Assembly: GCA_963785155.1 (NCBI GenBank)
Contig: CAWAUB010000004.1
Span: 496,001 to 560,000 of the forward strand
Origin: DASUSH01 sp963785155
GTDB lineage: Bacteria; Actinomycetota; Thermoleophilia; Solirubrobacterales; 70-9
Direction: 5' to 3'
Length of the DNA stretch: 64,000 nucleotides
Numbering within the stretch: the stretch's first letter is position 1; each line of letters begins with the position of its first letter. The notes beneath the pieces are model-generated. The model saw only the letters and a program-made list of their open reading frames with translations, was not told the origin of the DNA and made no database searches. The position numbers were made by a program, and so were the translations under genes. Of the stretch, positions 9,754 through 19,122 are shown in pieces.

Positions 9754-10461
9754 TCAGTGGTGCAGCGACAGTCGCTGCCCGTTCATCTGCGCGGCGCCAT
9801 CGGAGAGGAGGAAGGCGATGCCCTCGGCGATCGCCTCTGCCGGGGTGAAGCTGGGGTAGTCCTTGTCCGGGTTCTCCGCCCGCATCGCGGGGGTGAGGAT
9901 GGCCTCGACGACGATGATGTTCGCGGTCGCTCCGGTGTGGGCGAGGTCGTCGGCGAGGGCGAGGGTCCAGCTCTCGGCGGCTCCCTTGGCGGCGCCGTAC
10001 GCGGCGTTCGTGCCGCCAGGGTTCTGCGCCTGAGAGGAGGAGATCAGGACGAAGCGGCCGTTGCCGGAGCCGGCGATCTGGTCGCGGAAGGCGCGGGTGG
10101 TGTTCTGCAGGGTGCTGATGAGGAGGTTGTGGAGGAGCTCGTAGTCCTCCATCGGCGCGGTGGCGAGTGGCTCTCCCCCGCGCCAGCCGCCGACGAGGTG
10201 AAGCAGCGTGTCGACGGCGCCGAAGCGCTGGGCGAGGAGGTCGGCCCACATCTTCGTCCCGTCGGGGTCGAGGAGGTCGACGACCTGCTCGTCGTGGCGT
10301 TCCTCGGGGAGGCCGAGGTCGGCGGCGAGCGCGGAGAGCTTGTCGTGGTCGCGGTCGGTGAGGGCGAGGGTGTGGCCGTCGGCCGCGAGCCGCTCCGCGA
10401 CGACGGGGCCGAGGCCACCCGCCGCTCCGGCGATCGCGATTGTGCGGGGCTCGTCGGCCAT
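9754..10461 (-). CDS. SDR family NAD(P)-dependent oxidoreductase
   Basis: A short-chain dehydrogenase of about 235 residues. The nucleotide-binding glycine motif is GAAGGLGPVVAERL (residues 13-26), the catalytic Ser is in VLISSSQA and the YxxxK pair is in AAYGAAKGAAES. The ATG at 10461 (MADEPRT) is preferred; a TTG three codons earlier at 10470 is possible. It lies between the small membrane protein and the threonine aldolase with gaps of 12 and 7 bp, so it is almost certainly co-transcribed. A beta-hydroxy carbonyl or amino acid derivative is a reasonable guess for substrate, from context only. Confidence 0.88.
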   Translation of the reverse strand: MADEPRTIAIAGAAGGLGPVVAERLAADGHTLALTDRDHDKLSALAADLGLPEERHDEQVVDLLDPDGTKMWADLLAQRFGAVDTLLHLVGGWRGGEPLATAPMEDYELLHNLLISTLQNTTRAFRDQIAGSGNGRFVLISSSQAQNPGGTNAAYGAAKGAAESWTLALADDLAHTGATANIIVVEAILTPAMRAENPDKDYPSFTPAEAIAEGIAFLLSDGAAQMNGQRLSLHH

Positions 10462-10473
10462 TGGTGCCAAACG

Positions 10474-11001
10474 CTATCCGGCCGGGCGCGCGGCCGCTCG
10501 GAGACTGGCGATGGTGACTCCGACGGCTCCGCCCAGGCAGCCAAAGAAGATGTCGAAGGCGGAGTCGCGCCGACTTGGAATGAGCGCGGTGTCGAGCGCA
10601 CGATCGCCGACGTACTCGCCGATCTCCCAGACGATGGTTAGGAGGAGGACGGCGGCGAGGGCAGCGAGGGCCCAGGCGGCCCACTGGCGGCTGCGGAAGG
10701 TCTCGGCGAGCGCCCACCCGGCGAGGAGGCCGCCCGCGAGGTGGGCGGTCGGGCTGACGTAATGATCGATTGGCGAGACCCAGATCATCCAGAGGACTCC
10801 ACAGAGGCCGATCGCGACCGCGAGCAGGACGTATCCGGGGGCTCCGATCAAGCGGCCGGCCAGCAGGCCGGCGAGGCAGATAGCGGCCATGACGAGGGCG
10901 GCGCCATTCAGGGTGACGACGAACGCGAAGGCGGCGGCGCCCATCGCGGCCAGCGCGAGGGCGAAGGCCATCGAGTCGAACTCGGATCGGTGGAGCTCCA
11001 T
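10474..11001 (-). CDS. Small multi-pass membrane protein (YjdF/DUF2238- or VanZ-like)
   Basis: A 175-residue protein with five or six hydrophobic segments, for example MAFALALAAMGAAAFAFVV and WALAALAAVLLLTIVWEIGEY. The C-terminal signature WEIGEYVGDRALDTAL followed by DSAFDIFFGCLGGAVG resembles the WE..E..GD / D..D...GG pattern of YjdF (DUF2238) and VanZ-like proteins, so that is the closest family I can suggest. Function is unknown. It sits between the DUF6421-type gene (22 bp gap) and the SDR in the same operon. Confidence 0.72.
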   Translation of the reverse strand: MELHRSEFDSMAFALALAAMGAAAFAFVVTLNGAALVMAAICLAGLLAGRLIGAPGYVLLAVAIGLCGVLWMIWVSPIDHYVSPTAHLAGGLLAGWALAETFRSRQWAAWALAALAAVLLLTIVWEIGEYVGDRALDTALIPSRRDSAFDIFFGCLGGAVGVTIASLRAAARPAG

Positions 11002-11023
11002 CGGTCCAGGGTAGATCGGTTTC

Positions 11024-13122
11024 TTAGGGACGGGTTAGCACCGGCTCGAGCTTGGGCTGGAGCTGGGAGTAGAAGAGGCTGAGGGGGAACTCGTCGTCAC
11101 GGACGAGGTCGACCAGCTGCTTGGGCTCGTCGACCTCGGGGAGGTCGCGGCGGTCGGCGGCCCAGACGGAGGACTCCGCGGGTGTGACGTAGGCGGCGAC
11201 CAGGTCGTGGGCCGCGATCCACTGCGAGAGCTTCGGGCGGTCGATGCCGGCGTGGTAGAGGTCCTGGACCTTTTCGCGGAGGGCGGCGACGCCGTCGGCG
11301 ACTCGGTCCCAGTCGACGGTGAGGCGGTTGTCGGTCCAGTGGAGGTAGCCCTCGCGGTGGAGGAAGGCGAACAGGAGCTGGCCGCCGAGGCCGTCGTAGT
11401 TGCGGACGCGACTGCCGGTGACGGGGAAGCGGAAGAGGCGGTCGAGGAGGATCGCGTACTGGACGTGGCGGGCGAAGGCGAAGCCCTCGCGCTCGAGGCG
11501 GACGGCCTCGCCGAAGGCGGTCAGGTCGCAGCGGAGCTCCTCCAGCGAATACATCCAGTAGGGGCTGCGCTGGCGGATCATGAAGGGGTCGAAGGGGAGG
11601 TCGCCGTGGGAGTGGGTGCGGTCGTGGACGAGGTCCCAGAGGGTGTAGGCGTCGCGGGAGAGGCGGGGTGAGGAGAGGAGGGCGGCGGCGTCGGGCGGCA
11701 GGTTGAGGCCGACGATCTCGGCGGCGGGAGCGCAGACGCGGCGCAGGCGCTCGGCCTCGCGGTCGCAGAAGATCGCGCCGAAGTTGTTCTCGGGGCGCTC
11801 GGCGGTGGAGACGGTCTCCGGGAAGAGGACGGCGCACTCGGAGTCGTAGCCGGAGGTGTAGTCGACGAGGGTGACCGGGACGAACTTGGGGTTGTCGTAG
11901 TTCGTGCGCTCGAGGTCGGCGAGCCATTCGGGCCACGGGGTGCGGACGATCAGTGCTTCGAAGCAGGTGTCACGGGAGGCGTTCTGCTTGTACATCGGGA
12001 AGACCACGAGGTGCTCGATTCCGTCTTCGCGGTGTCGCTCGGGGCGGAAGGCGGCGAGTGAGGCGGTGAAGTCGGGCTTGGGTAGGCGTGTGTCGACCCA
12101 GGTGTGCAGGTCTGCCGTGAGGGCCTCGATGTAGGCGTCCTGGTGGGGGAAGTGGGTGGCGAGAAGGCCGAGGGTGTCGATGATGCGGTGGACGTGGCGG
12201 GCGATCTCGGCCGGGTTGTGGCGGCCGAGGTCGACGGAGCCATCGGGTTCCTGGGTTGCGCGGAGGAGTTCGACGGTTTGCTTCAGCTCCGTCCATGCGG
12301 GGGATGCCGCGGCGGGGGAAGGGGTCGCCGGGTCCGCGGTGCGGAAGGCGGGGGCGGCGGCCCAGTAGAGGAGGTTGGTCCAGAGGGGGAGGTGGTCGAG
12401 CTCGGCGATGCAGTCGTCGCCGAAGAGGTCGGAGTCGGCGAGGACGGCGACGTGGCCCTCGCCGTGGGTGGTTGCGAGGGCGAGGGGCGCGTTCGGCGGG
12501 GTCGCGGTCGGCGAGGTGCGGGCGAGGACGCGGGCGCCGTTGTTCGTGGCGAGGGTGCCGGCGCGGTAGAAGGCGGCGGCGGAGACGCCGGCGAGGAGGT
12601 CGGCGGGAGGCGCTGCCCCCGAGGCCTCCGACCCCTCTGTCCCCCCAGGTCGGCGAGGACCCAGCTTGGGGCGTGGGTGTGGTGCTCGTAGTCCTGGACG
12701 GTCGTGCTCTCGACGGTGATGCCGAAGCGGGCGAGGAGGTCGCCGAGGTTGGTGCCGTACTTGTCCTCCTCGGTCTCGGCGAGGACGACGAGGCCGCCGC
12801 CGGCCGCGACGAAGGACTCGATCGCGTCGATCTCTGAGGTGTCGAAGCGGGGCGAGCCGCCGACCGTCGCCTCCCACTTCGGCTCGGAGGGGTGGGCGAT
12901 GACGAGGGCGTCGGCGTTGCCGAGGGCAGTTGTGTCGAGGGGGCCGTCGGTGTGGGCGGCGACGGCGAAGTCGCGGTCGGCGAGGGTGGTCGCAGCGGTC
13001 GCGAGGGAGGAGTCGGCCGGGTGGGCGGGTTGCATGGCGCGCGCGAGCTCGGGGCGGATGGTCCACGCCTCGCCGTGCGACTCGTCGAAGAGGATTCGCG
13101 CTGCCTTGGCCGGTGAATGCAT
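11024..13122 (-). CDS. DUF6421-type protein of unknown function (single-base frameshift)
   Basis: Restored length is about 699 residues. The N-terminal 165 residues start MHSPAKAARILFDESHGEAW and look like a glutamine-amidotransferase-like or DUF4350-like fold (ADALVIAHPSEPKW, ESFVAAGGGLVVLAETEED). The rest carries RHREDGIEHLVVFPMYKQNA, LPFDPFMIRQRSPYWMYSLE and a conserved tail YSQLQPKLEPVLTRP. I recognise the C-terminal part as the actinobacterial DUF6421 family from memory; no biochemical role is known to me. The frame breaks in a run of six C at 12641-12646; adding one base joins the halves. It heads the operon with membrane protein, SDR and threonine aldolase, and is divergent from an Lrp-type gene. 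Confidence 0.75.
12630..12644. repeat. 15-bp dispersed sequence, copy 1
   Basis: GACCCCTCTGTCCCC occurs here and again exactly at 32785-32799. This copy lies in the DUF6421-type gene and ends in the homopolymer where that gene's frame breaks. The other copy forms the last codons of tmk. The wording resembles the GGGGTCTGACCCC palindromes at 14086 and 61619, so these may be parts of one REP-like family. Confidence 0.5.
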
Positions 13123-13176
13123 GAATATGACGGTAGCGGCTGCATGGAGACGGATCAATGGGTGTTTCTGTGGCAG

Positions 13177-13197
13177 ATGCGCAATAATCTTGCGTAT
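13177..13197. promoter_or_regulatory. Near-perfect palindromic operator of the Lrp/AsnC-type regulator
   Basis: The arms ATGCGCAA and TTGCGTAT (7 of 8 positions complementary) flank TAATC, giving a 21-bp inverted repeat. It sits in the 73-bp gap between two divergent starts (13122 minus, 13196 plus) and touches the start codon of the regulator. Lrp/AsnC proteins bind such palindromes and repress themselves, so control of both directions is inferred. Confidence 0.65.
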
Positions 13198-13621
13198 GGA
13201 TGCTGTTGACGAGCGAATACTTGCGCTGCTGTTGGAAGATGGCCGGCGGACGTATGGGGACATCGCCGGCCAGGTGCGGCTGACGGCGCCGTCGGTGAAG
13301 CGGCGGGTGGACCGGTTGCTCGCCGAAGGAGCGCTGCAGGGGTTCACAGCGGTGGTCGATCACGGCGCGCTCGGGTGGGACACGGAGGCGCTGGTCGAAA
13401 TGTTCTTCCGGCCGGGGACGACGTTGGACGAGGTGGCGGAGACCCTGCGGGGCCACCCCGAGGTGGCGGAGGCGTGGAGCGTCACCGGGGAGGCGGACGC
13501 GGTCGCCCGGGTGCGGACGAAGGACAACGGGGACCTCGAGCGGCTGATCATCGACCTGCAGCGGAACGGGATGGTCGAGCGGACGCGGTCGGTGGTCGCG
13601 CTGTCGCGGTTGGTTGGTTAG
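13196..13621 (+). CDS. Lrp/AsnC family transcriptional regulator
   Basis: A 141-residue protein. Residues 1-60 form the winged helix-turn-helix (DAVDERILALLLEDGRRTYGDIAG, then VKRRVDRLLAEGAL), and residues 65-140 form the effector-binding RAM/ligand domain (VVDHGALGWDTEALVEMFF, VTGEADAVARVRT). Lrp/AsnC proteins sense amino acids and usually autoregulate. The ATG at 13196 overlaps a palindromic operator. It is divergent from the operon that ends in threonine aldolase, so it probably controls that operon in response to an amino acid. Its stop overlaps the convergent membrane gene by 4 bp. Confidence 0.9.
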   Translation: MDAVDERILALLLEDGRRTYGDIAGQVRLTAPSVKRRVDRLLAEGALQGFTAVVDHGALGWDTEALVEMFFRPGTTLDEVAETLRGHPEVAEAWSVTGEADAVARVRTKDNGDLERLIIDLQRNGMVERTRSVVALSRLVG

Positions 13622-14070
13622 AGCGCCTGGGAGAGCTGGATCGTCAGGACGGCCGCGATTAGGACGAAGCAGATGACGTGATCGCGGAGGATTGAGCGGG
13701 CGAGGGTGGTTTGGGTGGCTGGCGTCGTCGCGTGCGGCCGCCGAGGCGTTTGGCGGTCGGGCACGGTGTGGAGGGCGGCGATGGCGATTGCGGGGAGCAG
13801 GAAGGCGAGGGAGGCGATGGCGGTCCAGGGGGGAACGTCGTCGCCGGCGAGTTCGGCTATGTGGGCGCCGAGTGAGATCGCCATGACGACGGCGACGAGG
13901 GCGCTCATCGGGCCGGCTCCGGTGAGGACACGGTGGTAGTAGGCGGAGATGGAGGCGAGGGTGTCGTCGGGGAGGTCGACATCTTTGCGGCGTGCCTGGA
14001 CGTCGAACATGAGGTCGAACCAGAGGACGGCGAGGAGGAAGCCGGCGGCGGCCGACGCGATGGCGGGCAT
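13618..14070 (-). CDS. Four-helix membrane protein of unknown function
   Basis: A 150-residue protein with four hydrophobic segments: SAAAGFLLAVLWFDLMFDV near the N-terminus, MSALVAVVMAISLGAHIAEL, AIASLAFLLPAIAIAALHTV and DHVICFVLIAAVLTIQLSQ. Between helices 1 and 2 lies a polar stretch with YYHRVLTGAGP. I cannot assign a family. It overlaps the Lrp-type gene tail to tail by 4 bp and its start is 42 bp from the divergent ATP-grasp gene, with a perfect hairpin between them. Confidence 0.7.
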   Translation of the reverse strand: MPAIASAAAGFLLAVLWFDLMFDVQARRKDVDLPDDTLASISAYYHRVLTGAGPMSALVAVVMAISLGAHIAELAGDDVPPWTAIASLAFLLPAIAIAALHTVPDRQTPRRPHATTPATQTTLARSILRDHVICFVLIAAVLTIQLSQAL

Positions 14071-14076
14071 CGGCGA

Positions 14077-14107
14077 AAACCTAAAGGGGTCTGACCCCTT
14101 TAGGTTT
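14077..14107. repeat. Perfect 14-bp palindrome between divergent genes
   Basis: AAACCTAAAGGGGT and its exact complement enclose the loop CTG. It lies between two divergent starts (14070 minus, 14113 plus), so a terminator role is unlikely. The core GGGGTCTGACCCC is typical of REP-like palindromes; related cores occur at 61619-61629 and 61668-61678. It could also be an operator or a 5'-UTR hairpin. Confidence 0.7.
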
Positions 14108-14112
14108 CGAGC

Positions 14113-14995
14113 GTGAGGGTTGCGATCGCGACTTGCGACGTCGTGCCGGAGCAGTTCGACGACGACGAGCTGATCGTCGACGCGCTGTCAGCGCGGGGTG
14201 TCGAGGCGGGGTTCGTCTCTTGGGATGCGGAGGGGGTCGACTGGGGGAAGTTCGAGCTGGTGGTGATCCGGTCGACGTGGGACTACTGGGATCGGGTGGA
14301 GGAGTTCGTCGGCTGGGCGGAGGGGATCGGTCGCCGGCTGCACAATCGGCCTGAGGTGATCGCCTGGAACTCGGACAAGCGGTACATGGGGGAACTGGCA
14401 GCTGCGGGGCTGGCGGTGGTGCCGACGGAGTTCGTGGTGGCGGGCGATCCGGTACCTGAGTTTCGAAGGGGAGGTCGTGGTGAAGCCGACGGTGTCGGCG
14501 GGCGGGCGGCATACCGGGAGGTTCGGGCTGGAGGCGCATGGCGAGGCGCGGGCGCTGGTCGAGGAGATCGTGGACGGGGGCCGGGGCGCGATGGTGCAGC
14601 CGTATCTAGGTGCCGTCGATTCGGCGGGTGAGACCGCGCTGGTGCACATCGCGGGGGAGTTCGCGCATGCGCTGCGCAAGCGCGCGGTGCTGGCGCCGGA
14701 CGAGGTGGCGCCGGTGCGCGACGACCCGCTGGGTGCGGCGGAGGCGATGTACGACCCCGAGCTGGTGCGGGCGAGCGAGTCGACGGCCGCCGAGCGGGAG
14801 GTTGCCGCGGAGATCCTTGGCTGGGTCTCGGAGCGGTTCGGCGAGCCGCCGCTCTACGCGCGGGTCGACCTGGTGCCGGGCGCGGACGGCGAGCCGGTGC
14901 TGATGGAGCTGGAGGTCGTCGAGCCGTGCCTCTATCTGCATGAGTCGCCGGCGACGGCGGAGCGGCTGGCGGAGGCGATCGCGGCGGAGCTCTAG
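14113..14995 (+). CDS. RimK-like ATP-grasp protein (single-base frameshift)
   Basis: Restored length is about 293 residues, starting at GTG 14113 (MRVAIATCDVVPEQFDDDE). The first part has the pre-ATP-grasp pattern VVIRSTWDYWDRVEEFVGWA and WNSDKRYMGELAAAG. After a TTT run at 14461-14463, where removing one T restores the frame, it continues VVVKPTVSAGGRHTGRF (ATP-binding Lys and loop), GAMVQPYLGAV and LMELEVVEPCLYLHESP (metal-binding acidic site). These ATP-grasp enzymes form amide or peptide bonds with ATP; substrate unknown. It ends 4 bp into the convergent nuclease frame. Confidence 0.8.
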
Positions 14996-15774
14996 GCGCT
15001 AGCGCGAGTCGGCCGTCGGCAACGGACGTATAGATCGACGCGCTCCAAGACGACCCGGCCGAAGCCCGTGAGCTGCGCACCCGCAGGCGATCGCCGCACA
15101 TCCAATCCGGCCTCGATCACGGCCTGCTGCGGGAGCGTTACCTTCCGCTTTTCGTTGATCGGTCGTCTGGCCGCTGCGGCCGACTCTTGCGCTCGTATTT
15201 CGTGGGCCGAAAGACCGGCCGGACGCGGCGGTAATGGGGGAGGCAGGAGTCGAACCTGCGAAGGCTGAGCCGGACGATTTACAGTCGCCATCCTTTGACC
15301 TCTTGGATACTCCCCCAGAGCGGGCGTCGAGTTTAGAGGGGCATCCTGGCCATTGATCAGGTGCTCGATGGGAGCACCGGGGTCGATCTCGAACTCGGAA
15401 TACTTGGGACCACCGAGGGTGATCGCGGTTGATCCTTCAACGGCGTCGGAAGGGATTAGCCACCGGCGCCCTTTCGCCGTCAGGACGAAGAGAAAGTCAA
15501 CGGTGGAAGGATCGAAATACTTCGTGCGGCGGTTCCAACTCTGGTTCCCACCACGAGTCGCAAGAGCCACGGCACTTCGCCAATGACCATCTTGCGTCAT
15601 GACCTGCTGGGCGGACGACTTGACCTGGACGCGAAGGAGCCGGCCCTCGAGCTCGACGACCAAGTCGTAGTCAGGACTGTGGCCGAACGGGAGGAGAACC
15701 GTGGCGCCAAGCCGCGTGAACCACTCGATCGCCGATGCCTCGCCGAGATCGCCCTGCTGGCGGCGGTTGATCAA
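14992..15774 (-). CDS. PD-(D/E)XK nuclease-like frame that reads through tRNA-Tyr
   Basis: A 260-residue frame. Residues 1-135 match the PDDEXK_5-type nuclease fold: RRQQGDLGEASAIEWFTRLG, then SPDYDLVV with D37 and LLRVQVKSS with the Q50-x-K52 pair. A known member of that fold group is the homing endonuclease I-Ssp6803I. Residues 153-180 are encoded by the tRNA-Tyr gene on the same strand. Residues 205-247 resemble an AbrB-type DNA-binding domain (INEKRKVTLPQQ, GFGRVVLERVDL), but its middle reads better in another frame, so this part may be decayed or carry sequencing errors. Stops exist in both other frames just before the tRNA, so the nuclease may really end there. The start is the TTG at 15774 or slightly upstream. 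Confidence 0.65.
   Translation of the reverse strand: MINRRQQGDLGEASAIEWFTRLGATVLLPFGHSPDYDLVVELEGRLLRVQVKSSAQQVMTQDGHWRSAVALATRGGNQSWNRRTKYFDPSTVDFLFVLTAKGRRWLIPSDAVEGSTAITLGGPKYSEFEIDPGAPIEHLINGQDAPLNSTPALGEYPRGQRMATVNRPAQPSQVRLLPPPLPPRPAGLSAHEIRAQESAAAARRPINEKRKVTLPQQAVIEAGLDVRRSPAGAQLTGFGRVVLERVDLYVRCRRPTRASA
15235..15316 (-). tRNA. tRNA-Tyr (anticodon GTA)
   Basis: An 82-base class II tRNA with a long variable arm. The acceptor GGGGGAG pairs with CTCCCCC and the discriminator is A. The anticodon loop CTGTAAA gives GTA, and the T arm is GCAGGTTCGACTCCTGC. CCA is not encoded. It lies wholly inside the nuclease-like open frame on the same strand. Confidence 0.97.
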
Positions 15775-15919
15775 GTGCGCTCTGATTCGCGGCGGCCGTC
15801 GGGTTGATCCATGGGATCGACCCTACGCCGGAAAATGTCACACGTGGTGCGCAGAATGTGCCAATACACGCACGAAATCGCCTCGAGATCACGCGACCAT
15901 GAGAAGCTGACGTTGATCG

Positions 15920-16258
15920 ATGCCGCCGGATAGTCAGAACGAGGCGCAGCGGCGCAAGATGGCGCGGTTGATGATGCTGAGCGCGGTCGTCACCGTGCTC
16001 GTCGGGATCCTGCTCGGTGCGCTCGTCTGGCCGCCGCTATACGCGATCGCGGCGTTCGCCCTGGTTGACCTCTGGCTCGCTCGCGCGTACACGACCGGCC
16101 GGCTCCCCGTCGGCAACAACCCGCGCCTCGGGCGGCCCGCCGAGGGCGGCGTGACCGAGGGCGTCACCCATGTCCGCTCCCAGAACGGCGACGCCGCGAG
16201 CGCAGCGGACGCGGCCGCCGCCGACCCCTCCTACAACCCCTACGCCCGCGAAGACTGA
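15920..16258 (+). CDS. Small membrane protein of unknown function
   Basis: A 112-residue protein. A charged N-terminus (PDSQNEAQRRKMAR) precedes one long or two short hydrophobic helices (LMMLSAVVTVLVGILLGALV and PLYAIAAFALVDLWLA). The C-terminal half is polar and Ala/Asp rich, ending YNPYARED. No family is recognised. It is convergent with the sigma factor gene, with a 6-bp gap. Confidence 0.65.
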   Translation: MPPDSQNEAQRRKMARLMMLSAVVTVLVGILLGALVWPPLYAIAAFALVDLWLARAYTTGRLPVGNNPRLGRPAEGGVTEGVTHVRSQNGDAASAADAAAADPSYNPYARED

Positions 16259-16264
16259 GCGCGT

Positions 16265-17434
<1,170 letters not shown>

Positions 17435-17531
17435 GTTCTCCTCCCTGCAGTTCTGGTTGGAAGCGCCGCGAAGTATACGGACGGATCGGGCGCCTAGGGC
17501 CAGCAACTTCGCTCCCCTAATCTTGGGTGCG

Positions 17532-18533
17532 ATGGAGCCCGAAACCGCCCCCACCGTGACCATCTCGAGCGGCGACGCGCAAGCCCGCCGCCCCAGTACC
17601 GAGGTCAGCCTCACCCGTGTCGGCGTCACCGGGGTCGAGCGAGTGATCCGCGTCTGCTCCGGTGAGGGCGACCCGCAGCTCTACTACGCCGATCTCGAGT
17701 GCTACGTCGACCTCGAGCCGCGTCAGGCGGGCGTCCACATGTCCCGCTTCGAGGAGATCGTCAGCGAGGCGATCGACACCGTCGTCCTCTCCGAGGCCCT
17801 TCAGGCCGAGCTCCTCGCCGCCCACATCGCCGAGCAGGTACGTGAGCGCCAGGCCGGCATCCGCGCCGAGGTGACGATCGCCGCCCGCTACCCGGAGACG
17901 GTGACCACCCCCGAGTCCGGCCGCTCGACCCAGGAGATCTACACCCTCTTCGGCACCGCCGTCTCCGCCGAGCGCGGCACCCGCACGCTGACCGGCGTCC
18001 AGGCCCAGGGCATGACCGCATGCCCCTGCGCCCAGGGCCTCGTCGCCGACAACTCCCGCGCCCGCCTTTCCGAGCGGGGCTACGAGCAGGAGCAGATCGA
18101 CGAGATCTTCGAAGCCGTGCCGGTCGCGACCCACAACCAGCGCGGCATCGGCACGCTGCACATCGGCCGCCCGGAGGGCTCGCCGGTCGAGCTCGACGCC
18201 CGCGACCTGCTCCGCATCGTCGAGAACTCGATGAGCTCAGAGATCTACGAGCTGATGAAGCGCCCCGACGAGGTCTCCGTCGTCGAGAAGGCCCACCGGC
18301 GCCCCCGCTTCGTCGAGGACTGCGTCCGCGAGATGGTCGCCGCCGTCTGCGACCGCTACCCCGAGCTCGCCGGCGACGCCTTCCTGCTCGCTCGCCAGGA
18401 GAACCTGGAGACGATCCACCGTCACAACGTCGTCGCCGAGCGCGCCGGGACACTGGACGAGATCCGCGCCGAGATCGAAAGCGGCGAGCACTCCCGCCGC
18501 CACACCTCTAGGCGCGAGTGGCTGGAGTCGTAG
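17532..18533 (+). CDS. folE2: GTP cyclohydrolase FolE2/MptA type
   Basis: A 333-residue protein of the type IB GTP cyclohydrolase family, which converts GTP to dihydroneopterin triphosphate (or the cyclic phosphate in archaeal MptA) for folate. The diagnostic metal-ligand region is GVQAQGMTACPCAQG, with THNQRGIGTLHIG and DLLRIVENSMSSEIYELMKRPDE further on. The MTACPCAQ form resembles the archaeal MptA branch as much as bacterial FolE2, so the product cannot be settled by reading. The ATG at 17532 follows a GGGTGC stretch. Its last 26 bp overlap the convergent pgsA. Confidence 0.9.
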   Translation: MEPETAPTVTISSGDAQARRPSTEVSLTRVGVTGVERVIRVCSGEGDPQLYYADLECYVDLEPRQAGVHMSRFEEIVSEAIDTVVLSEALQAELLAAHIAEQVRERQAGIRAEVTIAARYPETVTTPESGRSTQEIYTLFGTAVSAERGTRTLTGVQAQGMTACPCAQGLVADNSRARLSERGYEQEQIDEIFEAVPVATHNQRGIGTLHIGRPEGSPVELDARDLLRIVENSMSSEIYELMKRPDEVSVVEKAHRRPRFVEDCVREMVAAVCDRYPELAGDAFLLARQENLETIHRHNVVAERAGTLDEIRAEIESGEHSRRHTSRREWLES

Positions 18534-19122
18534 AAGAACCTCCGCCGGGATCCTCCGCTTCGCGTCCGGTCCCGGCGGGCCCACGAGACTTTTCTTCCTC
18601 GATCGTCCGCCGCACGCCCAAGAAGTAGTCCACGCCCGAGATCACGGTCATCGCGACCGCCGCGTAGACCAGGAGGTCGACCCAGAGGGGCGGCGTTTCG
18701 AAGGCGATCAGGGCGAAGATCGCCACCACCTGGAGCGCCGTCTTCACCTTCCCGAGCCAGCTGGCGGTGATCACAACGCCCTGCTCGGCCGCGACCAGCC
18801 GCAGCCCGGTCACCGCGAGCTCGCGGGCGATGATGACCATCGCGACCCAGGCGGCGAGCCGCCCCAGCGAGACGAGGGAGACCAGCGCGGCGACGATCAG
18901 GAGCTTGTCGGCGAGCGGGTCCATCAGCTTGCCGAAGGTCGTCACCTCGTCGCGGCGGCGGGCGATGTAGCCGTCGAGGCCGTCGGTGAACGCGGCGAGG
19001 GCGAAGACGATCGCCGCCAGCGTGTCGCCGTTCGGCGTCTCGTCAAGCAGGGCGACGACGATCACCGGCACCGCGAGGATGCGGATGATCGTCAGGACGT
19101 TGGGGACGTTGACGGGGAACAT
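18508..19122 (-). CDS. pgsA: CDP-diacylglycerol-glycerol-3-phosphate 3-phosphatidyltransferase
   Basis: A 204-residue, multi-pass membrane enzyme making phosphatidylglycerol phosphate. The CDP-alcohol phosphotransferase signature is complete: DGLDGYIARRRDEVTTFG followed by KLMDPLADK. The N-terminus VNVPNVLTIIRILAVPVIV is typical of PgsA. The last 25 residues (RGPAGTGREAEDPGGGSS) are not conserved and are encoded by a dispersed hairpin (18542-18578) and the folE2 overlap. Its ATG overlaps the SDR stop (TGATG), so the two are translationally coupled. Confidence 0.93.
   Translation of the reverse strand: MFPVNVPNVLTIIRILAVPVIVVALLDETPNGDTLAAIVFALAAFTDGLDGYIARRRDEVTTFGKLMDPLADKLLIVAALVSLVSLGRLAAWVAMVIIARELAVTGLRLVAAEQGVVITASWLGKVKTALQVVAIFALIAFETPPLWVDLLVYAAVAMTVISGVDYFLGVRRTIEEEKSRGPAGTGREAEDPGGGSSTTPATRA
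18542..18578. repeat. Dispersed 37-bp hairpin, copy 1
   Basis: CCGCCGGGA and TCCCGGCGG pair around a 19-base middle (TCCTCCGCTTCGCGTCCGG). The same element is at 35888-35924 with stem CCGCCGGAA/TTCCGGCGG and an identical middle, so the stem carries a compensatory change. This copy encodes part of the PgsA tail. Confidence 0.8.

Noticed and set aside
14077..14107. Rho-independent terminator
   Set aside because: The hairpin lies between two divergent gene starts with no T-tract on either side, so nothing ends there.
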